Of a stretch of 10,027 bases of DNA, positions 1 through 7,443 are shown one piece after another. Position 1 is the first letter of the stretch; every line of letters starts with the position of its first letter. The notes beneath the pieces are model-generated. The model had not been told where the DNA came from, made no database searches, and saw nothing but the letters and a program-made list of their open reading frames with translations. This stretch comes from Pseudomonadota bacterium (GTDB taxonomy: Bacteria > Pseudomonadota > Alphaproteobacteria > Azospirillales > Azospirillaceae). The stretch is from the NCBI GenBank assembly GCA_023413605.1, contig JAEZPL010000322.1, positions 1 to 10,027 of the forward strand, in the 5' to 3' direction. The position numbers were made by a program, and so were the translations under genes.

Positions 1-425
1 GCCTGGAACTGTACGAGCTGCCGGACTACCGGTCGCGCCGCAACCGCTCCAACGACTACCGCTACGACCCGGCCGAACAGGCCAGCGCCACCTACACCGG
101 CATGGGCATGGACATCAACGTCCACGACCAGTGGGCGGTGGAATCCCAAGGCCCGATCCAGGACCGCACGCGCGAGCATCTGGGCCAGACCGACAAGGGC
201 ATCTCCGCCTACCGCCGCCTGCTGCTGAAGGCGATCGAGCAGGTGGAAAAGGGCGAGCGCCCGATGATGGTCCCCGACGCGGCGCAGGCCGCCGCCCTCG
301 CCGGCCCGGTCACCGTGGACGGCATCGGCCCGACCGACGGCTGGGACGCCTATTGGCGCGCCGCGGATGAAGCGCGGCGCCGCAACTCGCCCTGGGCCGC
401 GTCCCGCCTGGTCGCGGCGGAGTGA
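1..425 (+). CDS. Rieske-type aromatic ring-hydroxylating oxygenase, alpha subunit, C-terminal fragment
   Basis: This is the last ~140 codons of a gene whose start lies left of the window; the first complete codon begins at base 3. The visible part matches the C-terminus of phthalate-4,5-dioxygenase/LigXa-type oxygenases: the segment HDQWAVESQGPIQDRTREHL, then TDKGISAYRRLLLKAI and a charged tail. Family members are cytoplasmic oxygenases that take electrons from a reductase and hydroxylate or O-/N-dealkylate aromatic or amine substrates at a mononuclear iron. The N-terminal Rieske cluster (CxH..CxxH) and the 2-His-1-carboxylate iron site lie outside the window, so activity cannot be judged. 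The stop at 423-425 sits within the ribosome-binding region of the following GS-like gene, implying one operon with translational coupling. The family call is firm; the substrate is unknown. Confidence 0.85.
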   Translation, partial: LELYELPDYRSRRNRSNDYRYDPAEQASATYTGMGMDINVHDQWAVESQGPIQDRTREHLGQTDKGISAYRRLLLKAIEQVEKGERPMMVPDAAQAAALAGPVTVDGIGPTDGWDAYWRAADEARRRNSPWAASRLVAAE

Positions 426-430
426 CCGCC
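419..430 (+). promoter_or_regulatory. Ribosome binding site of the GS-like gene, overlapping the upstream stop
   Basis: GGAG at 419-422 is 8 nt before ATG 431, and the TGA stop of the Rieske gene (423-425) lies between them. The layout favours ATG 431 over GTG 422 and suggests that ribosomes finishing the oxygenase reinitiate on the ligase. Confidence 0.6.
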
Positions 431-1891
431 ATGGCCGCCCCAACCGACAGCATCGCGGAACGCTCCGGCTACTGGACCGACGACCGCGCCCGCGCGGCGG
501 AGGAGATGGCGCGCCGCATCGAGGCGGACGGGATCGAGACGGTGCGCGTCTCCTTCGCCGACCAGCACGGCATCCTGCGCGGCAAGACGCTGGTCGCGGC
601 GGAGGCGGTGAAGGCGCTGCGCGGCGGCGTCAACATCGCCTCCACCCTGCTGGCCAAGGACACCTCGCACCGCACCGTCTTCCCGGTCTTCACCCGCGGC
701 GGCGGATTCGGCATGCGGGAGATGCAGGGGGCGGCCGACGTGGTCATGCTGCCCGACCCCGCCACCTTCCGCGTGCTGCCCTGGTCGCCGAAGACCGGCT
801 GGGTGCTGTCCGACGTGCTGTTCCCCAGCGGCACGCCGATGCCCTTCTCCACCCGCGACGTCTACCGCCGCGTGCTGGGCCAGTTGGCCGACACCGGCTA
901 CGAGTTCGTCGCCGGGCTGGAGGTGGAATTCCATCTGTTCAAGCTGGAAGGCGGCCGGCTGGCGCCGGAGGATTCCGGCCAGCCGGGCCGTCCGCCGGAA
1001 TTCTCGCTCACCACCACCGGCTACCAGTTCCTGACCGAGCTGCGCTATGATCAGTGCGAGCCGATCCTGGACGCCCTGCGCCGCAACGCGGAGGCGCTGG
1101 GCCTGCCGGTCCGCTCGGTGGAGGTCGAGATGGGGCCGAGCCAGTTCGAGTTCGTCTTCCAGCCCGCCGCCGGACTGGCGCCGGCCGACACCATGGTGCT
1201 GTTCCGCAGCGCCGCCAAGCAGGTGGCCCAGCGGCACGGCCACCACGTCACCTTCATGTGCCGTCCGCGCATCCCCAACGTGGCCTCCAGCGGCTGGCAC
1301 CTGCACCAGTCCCTGCGCGACCGCCGCACCGGCGCGAACGCCTTCGCGGGAGAGGGCGCCAGTGAGAGTGGGGGCATGCTGTCGCCGCTGGCCCTGAACT
1401 ACCTCGGCGGGTTGCTGGCGCACGCGGGGGCCTCCGCCGCCTTCGCCGCGCCGACGATCAACGCCTACCGCCGCTACCGCCCCAACTCCCTGGCGCCGGA
1501 CCGCGCGACCTGGGGAGAGGACAACCGCGGCGTCCTGGTCCGCGCCATCGGCGCCCCCGGCGACCCGGCCACCCGGCTGGAGAACCGCCTGGGCGAGCCG
1601 GCGGCGAACCCGTATCTCTACATGGCCTCGCAGGTGCTGGCCGGCATGGACGGGATGGCGCGGCGGCTCGACCCCGGACCATCCGCCGACACCCCCTACG
1701 AGACGCAGGCGACCATGCTCCCCTCCTCGCTGGGGGAGGCGCTGGAAGCGCTGCGCGGCGACGAGTGCTACCGCGCCGGGTTCGGCGATCCCTTCATCGA
1801 CTACTACACGCACATCAAGGATGCCGAACTGGCCCGCTTCCAGCTTGAGGTCACGGAGTGGGAGCAGCGCGAGTATTTCGAGATCTTCTGA
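431..1891 (+). CDS. Glutamine synthetase-like gamma-glutamyl ligase (probable gamma-glutamylamide synthetase)
   Basis: A 486-residue protein of GS-I fold. Visible landmarks are a beta-grasp N-domain (to ~125), the metal pair E164/E166 in GLEVEFHLF, E233 and E240 in EMGPSQFEF, H290/H292 in SSGWHLHQSL, R366 and R371 in DNRGVLVRA, and E384/R386 in LENRLGEPAANPYL. ATP, metal and glutamate residues are therefore kept. By hand alignment to E. coli GlnA, the ammonium-site residues D50, S53 and E327 fall on R89, G92 and L354. That suggests an amine, rather than ammonia, is joined to the glutamate gamma-carboxyl. The C-terminus ends WEQREYFEIF, with no adenylylation-loop Tyr motif that I recognise. 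I chose ATG 431 because GGAG at 419-422 lies 8 nt upstream; a GTG at 422 overlaps the preceding stop and is less likely. Known relatives in this role include AtdA1, IpuC, PuuA and GMAS; the substrate here is undetermined. Confidence 0.88.
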   Translation: MAAPTDSIAERSGYWTDDRARAAEEMARRIEADGIETVRVSFADQHGILRGKTLVAAEAVKALRGGVNIASTLLAKDTSHRTVFPVFTRGGGFGMREMQGAADVVMLPDPATFRVLPWSPKTGWVLSDVLFPSGTPMPFSTRDVYRRVLGQLADTGYEFVAGLEVEFHLFKLEGGRLAPEDSGQPGRPPEFSLTTTGYQFLTELRYDQCEPILDALRRNAEALGLPVRSVEVEMGPSQFEFVFQPAAGLAPADTMVLFRSAAKQVAQRHGHHVTFMCRPRIPNVASSGWHLHQSLRDRRTGANAFAGEGASESGGMLSPLALNYLGGLLAHAGASAAFAAPTINAYRRYRPNSLAPDRATWGEDNRGVLVRAIGAPGDPATRLENRLGEPAANPYLYMASQVLAGMDGMARRLDPGPSADTPYETQATMLPSSLGEALEALRGDECYRAGFGDPFIDYYTHIKDAELARFQLEVTEWEQREYFEIF

Positions 1892-1928
1892 ACGGGGGAC
1901 TTTGCGAACAGTCAGCCGGCGGGGCGCA

Positions 1929-1966
1929 CCGGAACGTCGCCGCCAGAACCCGCAGATGCGTTCCGG
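1929..1966 (+). repeat. Intergenic inverted repeat between GS-like gene and binding-protein gene
   Basis: Arms CCGGAACG (1929-1936) and CGTTCCGG (1959-1966) are a perfect 8-bp match with a 22-nt loop. It lies within the 97-nt gap between the GS-like stop and the next start. There is no T-run after it, so it is not a classic terminator. It could be an mRNA processing or stabilising hairpin that sets higher expression of the secreted binding protein, or chance pairing in GC-rich DNA. Confidence 0.35.
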
Positions 1967-1976
1967 CTACAACAAC

Positions 1977-1991
1977 GGGAGGTTAGAGGTG
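1977..1991 (+). promoter_or_regulatory. Strong Shine-Dalgarno with GTG start
   Basis: GGGAGG (1977-1982), 6 nt, then GTG (1989-1991). This pair decides the start of the binding-protein gene and places the signal peptide at the N-terminus. Confidence 0.75.
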
Positions 1992-3176
1992 ACGTTCAGG
2001 TCCAATCCTTTCATGGCCATGGCCATTGCGGCGGTCACGGTCGCGGCGGCCGGCCCCGTTTCGGCCGAGGTGATCAAGGTCGGCGTCGTCGGTCCCTTCT
2101 CCGGCGCCTATTCCCTGTACGGCAAGGGCTTCAAGCAGGGCGTGGAGGCCTACGCCGCGGCCCACGGCAAGACCATCGGCGGCAACACGGTCGAGTTCGT
2201 GTTCAAGGACCTCGACGCCCCCAGCCCGGCCAAGGCCAAGGCGCTGGCGCAGGAGCTGATCGTCAAGGATCGCGTCAACTACCTGGCCGGCTTCTACCTG
2301 ACCCCGAACGCGCTAGCCGTCGCGCCGCTGCTGGAAGAGGCGAAGGTGCCGATGGTGGTGTTCAACGCCGCCACCTCCTCCATCACGGAAAAGAGCCCGT
2401 ACATCCTCCGCACCTCCTTCACCATGTGGCAGAACACCGTGCCGATGGCCAAGGTGGCGGAGAAGATGGGCGTCAAGAAGGTCGCCATCGCGGTCAGCGA
2501 CTACGCGCCGGGCATCGACGCGGAAACCGCCTTCAAGAAGGCGTTCGAGGGAACCGGCGGCTCGGTCGTGGAGGCCGTGCGCATGTCCCTCAACATGACC
2601 GACTTCGCTCCGGTGATGCAGCGGCTCGGCAACTCGGGGGCAGAGGCGGTCTTCGCCTTCCTGCCCAGCGGGCCGGCGACGCTCGGCTTCGTCAAGGCCT
2701 TCCACCAGCATGGGCTGAAGGACAAGGGCATCAAGCTGCTGTCCACCGGCGACCTCGTGCCGGAACCCGACCTGCCCAGCCTGGGCGACGCGGGCCTGGG
2801 CATCCTGTCCACCTACCATTACGCCGTGTCGCACAACTCGCCGGAGAACGCGCGCTTCCTGGCGGAGGTCGAGAAGGTCGGCGGATCGCGCGGCGACGTG
2901 ACGATGGCCACGGTCGGCGCCTATGATGGGGCCCACCTGATCTACAAGATGATCGAGGCCGCAGGCGCCGCCCGCGATCCGGACAAGGCGCTGGCCGCCG
3001 TCAAGGACTACAGCTGGACCAGCCCGCGCGGCCCGGTCCGCATCGACCCGCAGTCGCGCCACATCCGCCAGACCGTCTATCTGCGCGTCGTGGAGGCGCA
3101 GAACGGCGGCTTCATCAACAAGGAGACGGAGTCCTTCCCCGACCAGCCGGACTTCGGCTTCGCGCAGGGCAAGTAA
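1989..3176 (+). CDS. Periplasmic ABC-transporter substrate-binding protein, Leu/Ile/Val-binding type
   Basis: A 395-residue type-I periplasmic binding protein. The start is GTG 1989: GGGAGG at 1977-1982 sits 6 nt before it, and translation from there gives a clean signal peptide (MTFRSNPF, then a hydrophobic run, then GPVSA with probable cleavage after A26). The mature chain opens EVIKVGVVGPFSGAYSLYGK, the usual first strand and ligand loop of the Peripla_BP_6 family, and continues with the LVKD-like and PMVVFNAATSS segments (~90-130). I see no cysteine, so the disulfide typical of LivJ/LivK is missing. No permease or ATPase gene accompanies it here. Its place behind the Rieske oxygenase and gamma-glutamyl ligase suggests it captures the substrate of that pathway, or delivers it to transporter parts encoded upstream. 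Longer in-frame starts (from 1821) overlap the GS-like gene and lack a signal peptide. Confidence 0.88.
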   Translation: MTFRSNPFMAMAIAAVTVAAAGPVSAEVIKVGVVGPFSGAYSLYGKGFKQGVEAYAAAHGKTIGGNTVEFVFKDLDAPSPAKAKALAQELIVKDRVNYLAGFYLTPNALAVAPLLEEAKVPMVVFNAATSSITEKSPYILRTSFTMWQNTVPMAKVAEKMGVKKVAIAVSDYAPGIDAETAFKKAFEGTGGSVVEAVRMSLNMTDFAPVMQRLGNSGAEAVFAFLPSGPATLGFVKAFHQHGLKDKGIKLLSTGDLVPEPDLPSLGDAGLGILSTYHYAVSHNSPENARFLAEVEKVGGSRGDVTMATVGAYDGAHLIYKMIEAAGAARDPDKALAAVKDYSWTSPRGPVRIDPQSRHIRQTVYLRVVEAQNGGFINKETESFPDQPDFGFAQGK

Positions 3177-3188
3177 GCCGCTCCTTCG

Positions 3189-3237
3189 CCCCGCCCTGTT
3201 CCACCGGCCCCACCGCCGGAACAGGGCGGGGTTTCTT
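3189..3237 (+). terminator. Rho-independent terminator after the substrate-binding-protein gene
   Basis: A perfect 14-bp stem, CCCCGCCCTGTTCC (3189-3202) with GGAACAGGGCGGGG (3218-3231), a 15-nt loop, then TTTCTT (3232-3237). It begins 12 nt after the TAA of the binding-protein gene and ends only 31 nt before the next start. It is the clearest terminator in the window. It either ends the Rieske-ligase-binding protein transcript or lowers read-through into the amidotransferase gene. Confidence 0.88.
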
Positions 3238-3268
3238 AAAGCCCCCCGATCTTCGAAAGGCTCACGCG

Positions 3269-3997
3269 ATGCCCCCGCGCCCGCGGCGGATCGCCATCCT
3301 GGAGTGCGGCCTTCCGCCGGTCGCGCTGCGGGGCGGTTATCCTTCCTACCCGCAGATGTTCCGCGACCTCCTGGCGCCGTTCGGCGACGGGTTCGACGCC
3401 CGCACCGTCTCCGTCGTGAACGGGGAGTTGCCGGGCGGCCCGCAGGAATTCGACGCCGTGCTGCTCACCGGATCGCGTTACGGCGTGCACGACGACCTGC
3501 CCTGGCTGGAGCCGGTGAAAGGCTTCATCCGCGCGGCGATGGACGGCGGACGGCCGGTCGTCGGCGTCTGCTTCGGCCACCAGATCATGGCGGAAGCCCT
3601 GGGCGGCCGGGTGGAGCGCAGCGAGCGCGGCTGGGGCCTCGGCCTGCACGGCTACCGCCTCGGCCTTGGTGGCGAGCAGCGGGGCGGCGAGGAGCGCACC
3701 ATCCGGATGCCGGCCTTCCACCAGGATCAGGTCGTCGCCCCGCCGCCCGGCGCGACGGTGGTCGCCTCCAGCGACTTCTGCCCCTACGCGGGGCTGCGCT
3801 ACGGCCGGCTTGGCCTGTCCTTCCAGTTTCACCCGGAGTTCAGCGACGTCTATCTGGCCGATCTGATCCGCGACCGCGCGCCCGAGGTGCTGCACGGCGT
3901 CGATCTGGACGCGGTGTTGGCGACCATCCGCGACGACCGGCGCGATCCCGAGGTCGCCCGCCTGATGCGGGACACGCTGGCCGGTTGCGCCGACTGA
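3269..3997 (+). CDS. Stand-alone class-I glutamine amidotransferase (GMP-synthase-like GATase)
   Basis: A 242-residue cytoplasmic protein consisting of one class-I GATase domain. The nucleophile is C101 in GVCFGHQIMAEALGG, with H188 and E190 in FQFHPEFS completing the triad. An early LLTGSRYGVHDDLPWL segment (65-80) supplies the oxyanion-side loop and Trp seen in the stand-alone COG0518 group. The start ATG 3269 has GAAAGG (3255-3260) 8 nt upstream. No synthetase domain is fused, so it is not GMP synthase. Stand-alone members hydrolyse gamma-glutamyl amide bonds, as AtdA2 in aniline degradation and the related PuuD in putrescine degradation are proposed or known to do. With a GS-like gamma-glutamyl ligase upstream, gamma-glutamyl-amide hydrolase is the best functional guess. 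It sits 31 nt after a strong terminator, so its expression may be partly uncoupled. Family call sure, substrate inferred. Confidence 0.88.
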   Translation: MPPRPRRIAILECGLPPVALRGGYPSYPQMFRDLLAPFGDGFDARTVSVVNGELPGGPQEFDAVLLTGSRYGVHDDLPWLEPVKGFIRAAMDGGRPVVGVCFGHQIMAEALGGRVERSERGWGLGLHGYRLGLGGEQRGGEERTIRMPAFHQDQVVAPPPGATVVASSDFCPYAGLRYGRLGLSFQFHPEFSDVYLADLIRDRAPEVLHGVDLDAVLATIRDDRRDPEVARLMRDTLAGCAD

Positions 3998-4072
3998 CGA
4001 TCCCAAGGACTGGCAGGCCATCAAAGCAAAGAGAAAATCAGAGCCATAAGAAAAATCGGGAGGGATTCAGCG
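3998..4072 (+). promoter_or_regulatory. A-rich leader of the chemoreceptor gene
   Basis: These 75 bases between the GATase stop and the chemoreceptor start include an A-rich stretch (4021-4057) that stands out in this GC-rich window. It ends in a strong GGGAGGG (4058-4064), 8 nt before ATG 4073. No terminator hairpin is visible after the GATase gene, so the chemoreceptor may be read from the GATase transcript, from a promoter here, or both. I cannot place -35/-10 boxes with confidence. Confidence 0.4.
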
Positions 4073-6115
4073 ATGGGTTTACAGGAGAGGAAGGCCTGGA
4101 CCGTCCGCGAGGCGGTCGCCGGCCTGACGATCGGCACGCGGATCCTGGGCGGCTTCGGCGCCGTGCTCGTCCTGCTTGTCGCGGTCGGCGGCGGTGCGTG
4201 GTACAGCGCCGGCCGCACGCAGGAGGGAATCGCCGCCTTCGTCGACGAGGCGTCCATCGGCCTGCACAGCGCGGCGGCGGATACCGCGGTGCTCGCCGCC
4301 CGGCTCGCGGTCGAACGCTTCACCGTCTTCGGCAACGAACAGGACGCACAGGCCTTCCGCGACCACGGGACAGTGGCGGAGCACAGCTTCGCCGAGGCGA
4401 AGGAGCACACCAGGGAGGCCGACGCCAAGGAAATCGACGGCATCCTGTCCCTGCGGAAGGACTACGCGGCGGGCTTCGCCAGCCTCGTCGAGCTGCGGCG
4501 CCAGCGCGACGAGCTGGACGAGCGCCTGACCGCGACGGGCGAGACGCTGCGCGCCCTGCTGTCCGAGATGCGGACGGTGGAATCGCAGAACGGCGACCCG
4601 CTGACCCTGTCGGCCATCTCCGACGCCGGTGAACAGTTCCTGCTCGCCCGCCTGGACGCGACCCGCTTCCTGACCCTCAAGGACCCGGACATCGCGGCGC
4701 GGGCTCTCAAGGCGATGGCCGGCTCGAAGAAGGGCCTGAACGACCTGGACGGGCTGACCGTCGCGCCGGGCCAGGGCGAACGGCTGTCGCGCGCGGTGTC
4801 CCTGCTGAACGACGCGACCAAGGGGTTCCAGCAGATCGCCGCCCTGACCGAGGAGATGGAGGCTCTGGTCGGCGTCGAGATGGCCGGGATCGGCGACACC
4901 ATCGCCATCCGGTCCTCGGCCATCCGCGCCGCGGCGGCCGCGCGCCAGGACCGTGTCGCCGAAGAGGCGACGGAGAACGCCCGCACCACCGCGCAGACCG
5001 CCGCCCTGCTGACCGTTGCGGCCCTGCTGCTGGGCTTCGCGCTCAGCTGGCTGATCGCGCGCAGCATCACCCGCCCGGTGATGGCGATGGCCGGCGCGAT
5101 GCGCCGTCTGGCCGATGGCGACACCGGGGTGGCCATCCCGGCCACGGGCCGCCGCGACGAGGTCGGGGCGATGGCCGGCGCGGTCGCCGTCTTCCGCGAC
5201 AACCTGATCCGGTCCCGCGACCTGGAGCGCGCCGCCAAGGCCATGGAAGCGCAGACGGCGGAGGAGCGCCGGACGTCCATGATGCGGCTTGCCGACGCGT
5301 TCGAACACAGCGTGCGCGGCATCGTCGACGGCGTCGCGACCTCCGCGGCGCAGATGAAGGACGCGGCTTCCACCCTGTCCACCATGGCCGACCGCACCGC
5401 CGACCAGTCCCGCGTCGTCGCCGCGGCGTCGGAGGAAACGGCGTCCAGCGTCCAGACCGTCGCCTCCGCGACCGAGCAGCTGTCCGCCTCCGTCGGGGAG
5501 ATCAGCCGGCAGGTCACCACCTCCACCGACATCGTGCAGGAGGCGGGCCAGGAGGCCCAGCGCATGCGCGCCACCATGGACGCCCTGGTCCGCGCCGCGG
5601 GGGAGATCGACCATGTGGTCGACCTCATCAACACCATCGCCAGCCAGACGAACCTGCTGGCCCTGAACGCCACCATCGAGGCGGCGCGCGCGGGCGAGGC
5701 CGGTAAGGGCTTCGCCGTCGTGGCCGGCGAGGTGAAGGCCCTGGCCAGCCAGACAGCGCGGGCGACGGAGGAGATCCAGGCGCGCGTCGGCGACATCCAG
5801 ACGGCGACGACCCAGGCGCTGAGCGGGATCGACAGCATCGGCGGCACCATCGACCGCATGAACGAGATCGCCGGGACCATCGCCGCCGCCGTCGAGGAGC
5901 AGGGCGCCTCCACCCGGCACATCGCGGGCAACCTTCAGCAGGTCACCCACGGCACGTCCGACGTGTCGGCCAACATCGCCGGGGTGCGTCAGGCCGCGGC
6001 GGAAACCGGCGGGCTGGCGGCGCGCGTCCTCGACGCGTCGCAGGACCTGTCCACCGAGGCCGGCCGCATGCGGGCGGAGGTGGACCGCTTCGTCGCCACC
6101 ATCCGGGCGGCGTAA
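4073..6115 (+). CDS. Methyl-accepting chemotaxis protein with large periplasmic helical sensor domain
   Basis: A 680-residue inner-membrane chemoreceptor. TM1 lies at ~24-44 and TM2 at ~309-329, flanking a ~260-residue mostly alpha-helical periplasmic sensor. Its length suits the helical bimodular (HBM) or an extended four-helix class rather than a Cache domain. A HAMP linker follows (~327-383, with ITRPV and RDEVGAMAGAVAVFRDN). The cytoplasmic signalling hairpin has its conserved tip at 521-560, with QTNLLALNATIEAARAGEAG. Likely methylation sites are E454/E455 (AASEETASS) and E608/E609 (AAVEEQGAS). The C-terminus has no NWETF-type tether for CheR/CheB, as is common in alphaproteobacteria. 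It is complete. Its ligand is unknown; its position between two binding-protein genes and amine-oxidation enzymes suggests it senses an amino acid or amine, or a loaded binding protein. The start is set by GGGAGGG 8 nt upstream. Confidence 0.93.
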   Translation: MGLQERKAWTVREAVAGLTIGTRILGGFGAVLVLLVAVGGGAWYSAGRTQEGIAAFVDEASIGLHSAAADTAVLAARLAVERFTVFGNEQDAQAFRDHGTVAEHSFAEAKEHTREADAKEIDGILSLRKDYAAGFASLVELRRQRDELDERLTATGETLRALLSEMRTVESQNGDPLTLSAISDAGEQFLLARLDATRFLTLKDPDIAARALKAMAGSKKGLNDLDGLTVAPGQGERLSRAVSLLNDATKGFQQIAALTEEMEALVGVEMAGIGDTIAIRSSAIRAAAAARQDRVAEEATENARTTAQTAALLTVAALLLGFALSWLIARSITRPVMAMAGAMRRLADGDTGVAIPATGRRDEVGAMAGAVAVFRDNLIRSRDLERAAKAMEAQTAEERRTSMMRLADAFEHSVRGIVDGVATSAAQMKDAASTLSTMADRTADQSRVVAAASEETASSVQTVASATEQLSASVGEISRQVTTSTDIVQEAGQEAQRMRATMDALVRAAGEIDHVVDLINTIASQTNLLALNATIEAARAGEAGKGFAVVAGEVKALASQTARATEEIQARVGDIQTATTQALSGIDSIGGTIDRMNEIAGTIAAAVEEQGASTRHIAGNLQQVTHGTSDVSANIAGVRQAAAETGGLAARVLDASQDLSTEAGRMRAEVDRFVATIRAA

Positions 6116-6122
6116 CAGGCAC

Positions 6123-6193
6123 GGCACCCCCGCCCCTTGCCATGCCTCCAGCCACGCCGCTGTCAGGCCGGCCCGGGGCGGGGCGGGGGTGCC
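6123..6193. terminator. Long GC hairpin between convergent genes
   Basis: GGCACCCCCGCCCC (6123-6136) pairs perfectly over 14 bp with GGGGCGGGGGTGCC (6180-6193), enclosing a 43-nt loop. It starts 7 nt after the chemoreceptor stop. No T-run follows on either strand, so intrinsic termination may be inefficient. It is the only obvious candidate for ending the chemoreceptor transcript. Confidence 0.5.
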
Positions 6194-6197
6194 CCAA

Positions 6198-6236
6198 ACG
6201 GTCGGCGGACGAACACGTCCAGTGCCCGCCGACCGT
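6198..6236 (-). terminator. Probable terminator of the LivK-like gene
   Basis: ACGGTCGGCGG (6198-6208) and CCGCCGACCGT (6226-6236) form an 11-bp perfect stem with a 17-nt loop, 7 nt past the TAG stop of the minus-strand binding-protein gene. Read on the minus strand, the stem ends in a short TTT (counting its last base) before G-rich sequence. The position fits a terminator, but the T-run is weak. Confidence 0.55.
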
Positions 6237-6243
6237 ATCATGC

Positions 6244-7356
<1,113 letters not shown>

Positions 7357-7372
7357 GAAATCCTCCCCGAAT

Positions 7373-7389
7373 CTGTTATGACCATACAG
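7373..7389. promoter_or_regulatory. Quasi-palindrome in the divergent intergenic region; candidate operator
   Basis: CTGTTATGACCATACAG has CTGT/ACAG ends and inner ATG/CAT, with one extra T in the left arm. It lies 17 nt upstream of the LivK-like start and inside the only AT-richer stretch of the divergent region. A TetR-family protein encoded next door would typically bind such a site. Symmetry is imperfect, so this is a candidate only. Confidence 0.35.
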
Positions 7390-7392
7390 TAG

Positions 7393-7422
7393 AGCATGGA
7401 GCCGCCGGCTCCGCACCGTCAA
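7393..7422 (-). promoter_or_regulatory. Possible promoter of the LivK-like gene
   Basis: Read on the minus strand, TTGACG (7422-7417) is followed after 18 nt by CATGCT (7398-7393), matching a -35 box well and a -10 box poorly. Transcription would start near 7387, inside the quasi-palindrome, which is a suitable place for repression. The fit is weak. Confidence 0.25.
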
Positions 7423-7443
7423 GCCGCGAGGGCGTTTCGAAGC

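Noticed and set aside
422..430. GTG 422 as the start of the GS-like gene.
   Set aside because: It overlaps the preceding stop and has no upstream ribosome site, whereas GGAG 419-422 is correctly spaced for ATG 431.
350..1813. A 487-codon minus-strand open frame opposite the GS-like gene.
   Set aside because: Low-complexity Arg/Gly/Val-rich product with no family features, fully antisense to a well-conserved GS-fold gene.
1821..1988. In-frame upstream extension of the + strand binding protein.
   Set aside because: It overlaps the GS-like coding sequence and buries the signal peptide; the GGGAGG-GTG pair at 1977-1991 explains the start.
7396..7443. ATG 7396 as the TetR start.
   Set aside because: Rare-codon-rich, unconserved 16-residue extension without a suitable ribosome site. 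It remains possible, but less likely than ATG 7444.
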